Of a stretch of DNA of 64,000 nt, positions 63,056 through 64,000 are shown in pieces. Position 1 is the first letter of the stretch. Each line of letters begins with the position of its first letter. Both the position numbers and the translations under genes were made by a program. The stretch is from Branchiostoma floridae (taxonomy: Eukaryota > Chordata > Leptocardii > Amphioxiformes > Branchiostomatidae), in assembly GCF_000003815.2 (NCBI RefSeq), contig NC_049985.1:8207402-8271401 (forward strand). The letters run 5' to 3'. Below the pieces are notes generated by a model. It was not told where the DNA came from and made no database searches. It saw nothing but the letters and a program-made list of their open reading frames with translations.

Positions 63056-63365
63056 GTAGAGTTATTCTCATCCAAAGTTTGAAAGGAAACCGGCGCCTGC
63101 AGTTCCAGGGGGCCCAAACTCACAGCACTTACCCTCTGCCTCGAGGGCTATCTACCACTCAAAAATCATGATCACAGCATGTCCAGAACACGAGATATCA
63201 AAATTTGAGGTTCTGCTGCAGTACCTTAGCAAGCCGCTAGGGGGCCCATTATCGAACTTGACCTTCATTTTCCCGACCCCTACCAACCTACCAAATATTA
63301 TCGGGATCCATCCAAGACTTCTTGAGTTATGCTGTTAACAGACAGACAGACACACACACAGACTC
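63056..63365 (+). mobile_element. Retroelement/SINE-like 3' tail
   Basis: Ends with CCATCCAAGACTTCTTGAG, TTATGCTGTTAACAGACAGA and a CACACA run. This is a tail seen on abundant interspersed repeats in many marine invertebrates. The body includes GGCGCCTGCAGTTCCAGGGG. Class is not certain. Confidence 0.45.
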
Positions 63366-63476
63366 ACAAGCCCAAAACATAACCTTAGCCATTCTGGCAA
63401 AGGTAAAAAAACACATGGTTGTACTTGTGAGTGTTCTAATGCTCTAATTGTGTACCTCACTTGTTATCTATCATAG

Positions 63477-63634
63477 GTATGAAACTGGCAGCAGAAAAGG
63501 CCAGCCACAGACAGCAGGAGGGAGAAAGACAGAAACGACAGAAGAAGAAAATGGAGCAAAGAAAGAATTCGAAGGCAGAGAGAGACGAGATGGCTGCCTG
63601 GTCCCAGGAGAGGAAGAAGGAGGCAGAACTGTAG
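63477..63634 (+). CDS. Possible terminal exon encoding a Lys/Glu-rich coiled coil
   Basis: After an acceptor-like CTATCATAG at 63476, a frame encodes about 51 residues beginning MKLAAEKASHRQQEGERQKR and ending in KKEAEL before a TAG at 63632. The charged, heptad-friendly composition looks like a protein C-terminus. No upstream exon on this strand was recognised, and a retroelement tail lies just before it. It may be a pseudo-exon or the end of an unrecognised gene. Confidence 0.3.
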
Positions 63635-63909
63635 GAAGAGATGACAGCAGCAGACAGTGAGCTAGTGGTGCCTAGCACTCACCTGACATGGAACTTGAAG
63701 AAGATATTGGTAAAGACTTTAGGTCCTTAAGCTTTGTATACTTTGTATGGAGAACAGAAGGGGCGACTCGGTCTCCTTCATTGGCTATGAAAAACAGGCC
63801 TTGATAATTAAGTATTGCATCAACTACCAAAGAAAAGACATAATTCTTTGTCTCGCACTTGGAATTCCACAGAAGAACAATCTTTGCATATTCAGCATAC
63901 AAGTTTACA

Positions 63910-63987
63910 AGTGACAGAAAAGTGAGTAGTACGTTCTGTTGGAGGTGGTAACGTTTGTTTCCGCAAGCCTTAAAATAGTGTGCTTGA
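63910..63987 (+). repeat. 78 bp direct repeat, copy 2
   Basis: Partner of 61781-61858; the pair brackets the 2.1 kb block holding the octamer array, the retroelement-like tail and the orphan exon. Confidence 0.75.
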
Positions 63988-64000
63988 TAGATTTGATGAG

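Overview
The window is eukaryotic genomic DNA, most likely from a lancelet (Branchiostoma) or a close invertebrate deuterostome. The reasons are short phase-consistent exons with GT-AG introns, many TACATGTA-type words, dense small transposons, and clear animal orthologues (UFM1, coronin-7, an EF-hand PPEF phosphatase). Species is inferred, not proven. There is one assembly gap (1265-1569).

Layout, left to right. 1-5100: mostly repeats, including a 1.54 kb PIF/Harbinger-like element with a TTA target duplication. 5122-5361 (-): first coding exon of a secreted Cys-rich protein. 5422-16178: a complete 10,757 bp Mutator-like (MULE) transposon with 51 bp terminal inverted repeats and a perfect 9 bp target-site duplication. 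It encodes, on the minus strand, a ten-exon open transposase of about 1183 aa that joins a zinc-binding N-terminus, a MULE DDE core, a SWIM finger, an Ulp1-type SUMO protease domain and a C-terminal PHD finger. It also holds a tyrosine-recombinase fragment, a pair of 88 bp direct repeats and related tandem arrays near both ends. 16319-18552 (+): UFM1 in six exons, with the start codon split by intron 1. 24547-44359 (-): coronin-7 in 27 coding exons plus a 5' UTR exon. 45560-47223 (+): a two-exon gene for a 171 aa protein with an acylation-type N-terminus. 49012-61730 (-): a PPEF-type Ser/Thr phosphatase with an IQ motif and EF-hands. 61780-64000: an octamer-rich tandem repeat, a retroelement-like tail and an orphan exon.

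How the parts relate. Removing the MULE and one target-duplication copy leaves only 191 bp between the start codon of the secreted-protein gene and that of UFM1. The MULE therefore sits inside what was probably a compact bidirectional promoter. Its terminal repeat brings an ETS-CRE-like composite site next to UFM1. The MULE is the most interesting object here because its large reading frame is open and in phase across all ten exons and its ends are intact. It could therefore be a recently active autonomous element with an unusual domain fusion. The coronin-7 and PPEF introns carry several well-delimited non-autonomous elements (mariner-like, SINEs, TIR MITEs); a hAT-like MITE lies just 3' of PPEF.

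Exon coordinates were derived by hand from splice motifs, codon phase and family knowledge, and may be off by a base in places. No alignment or database search was run.
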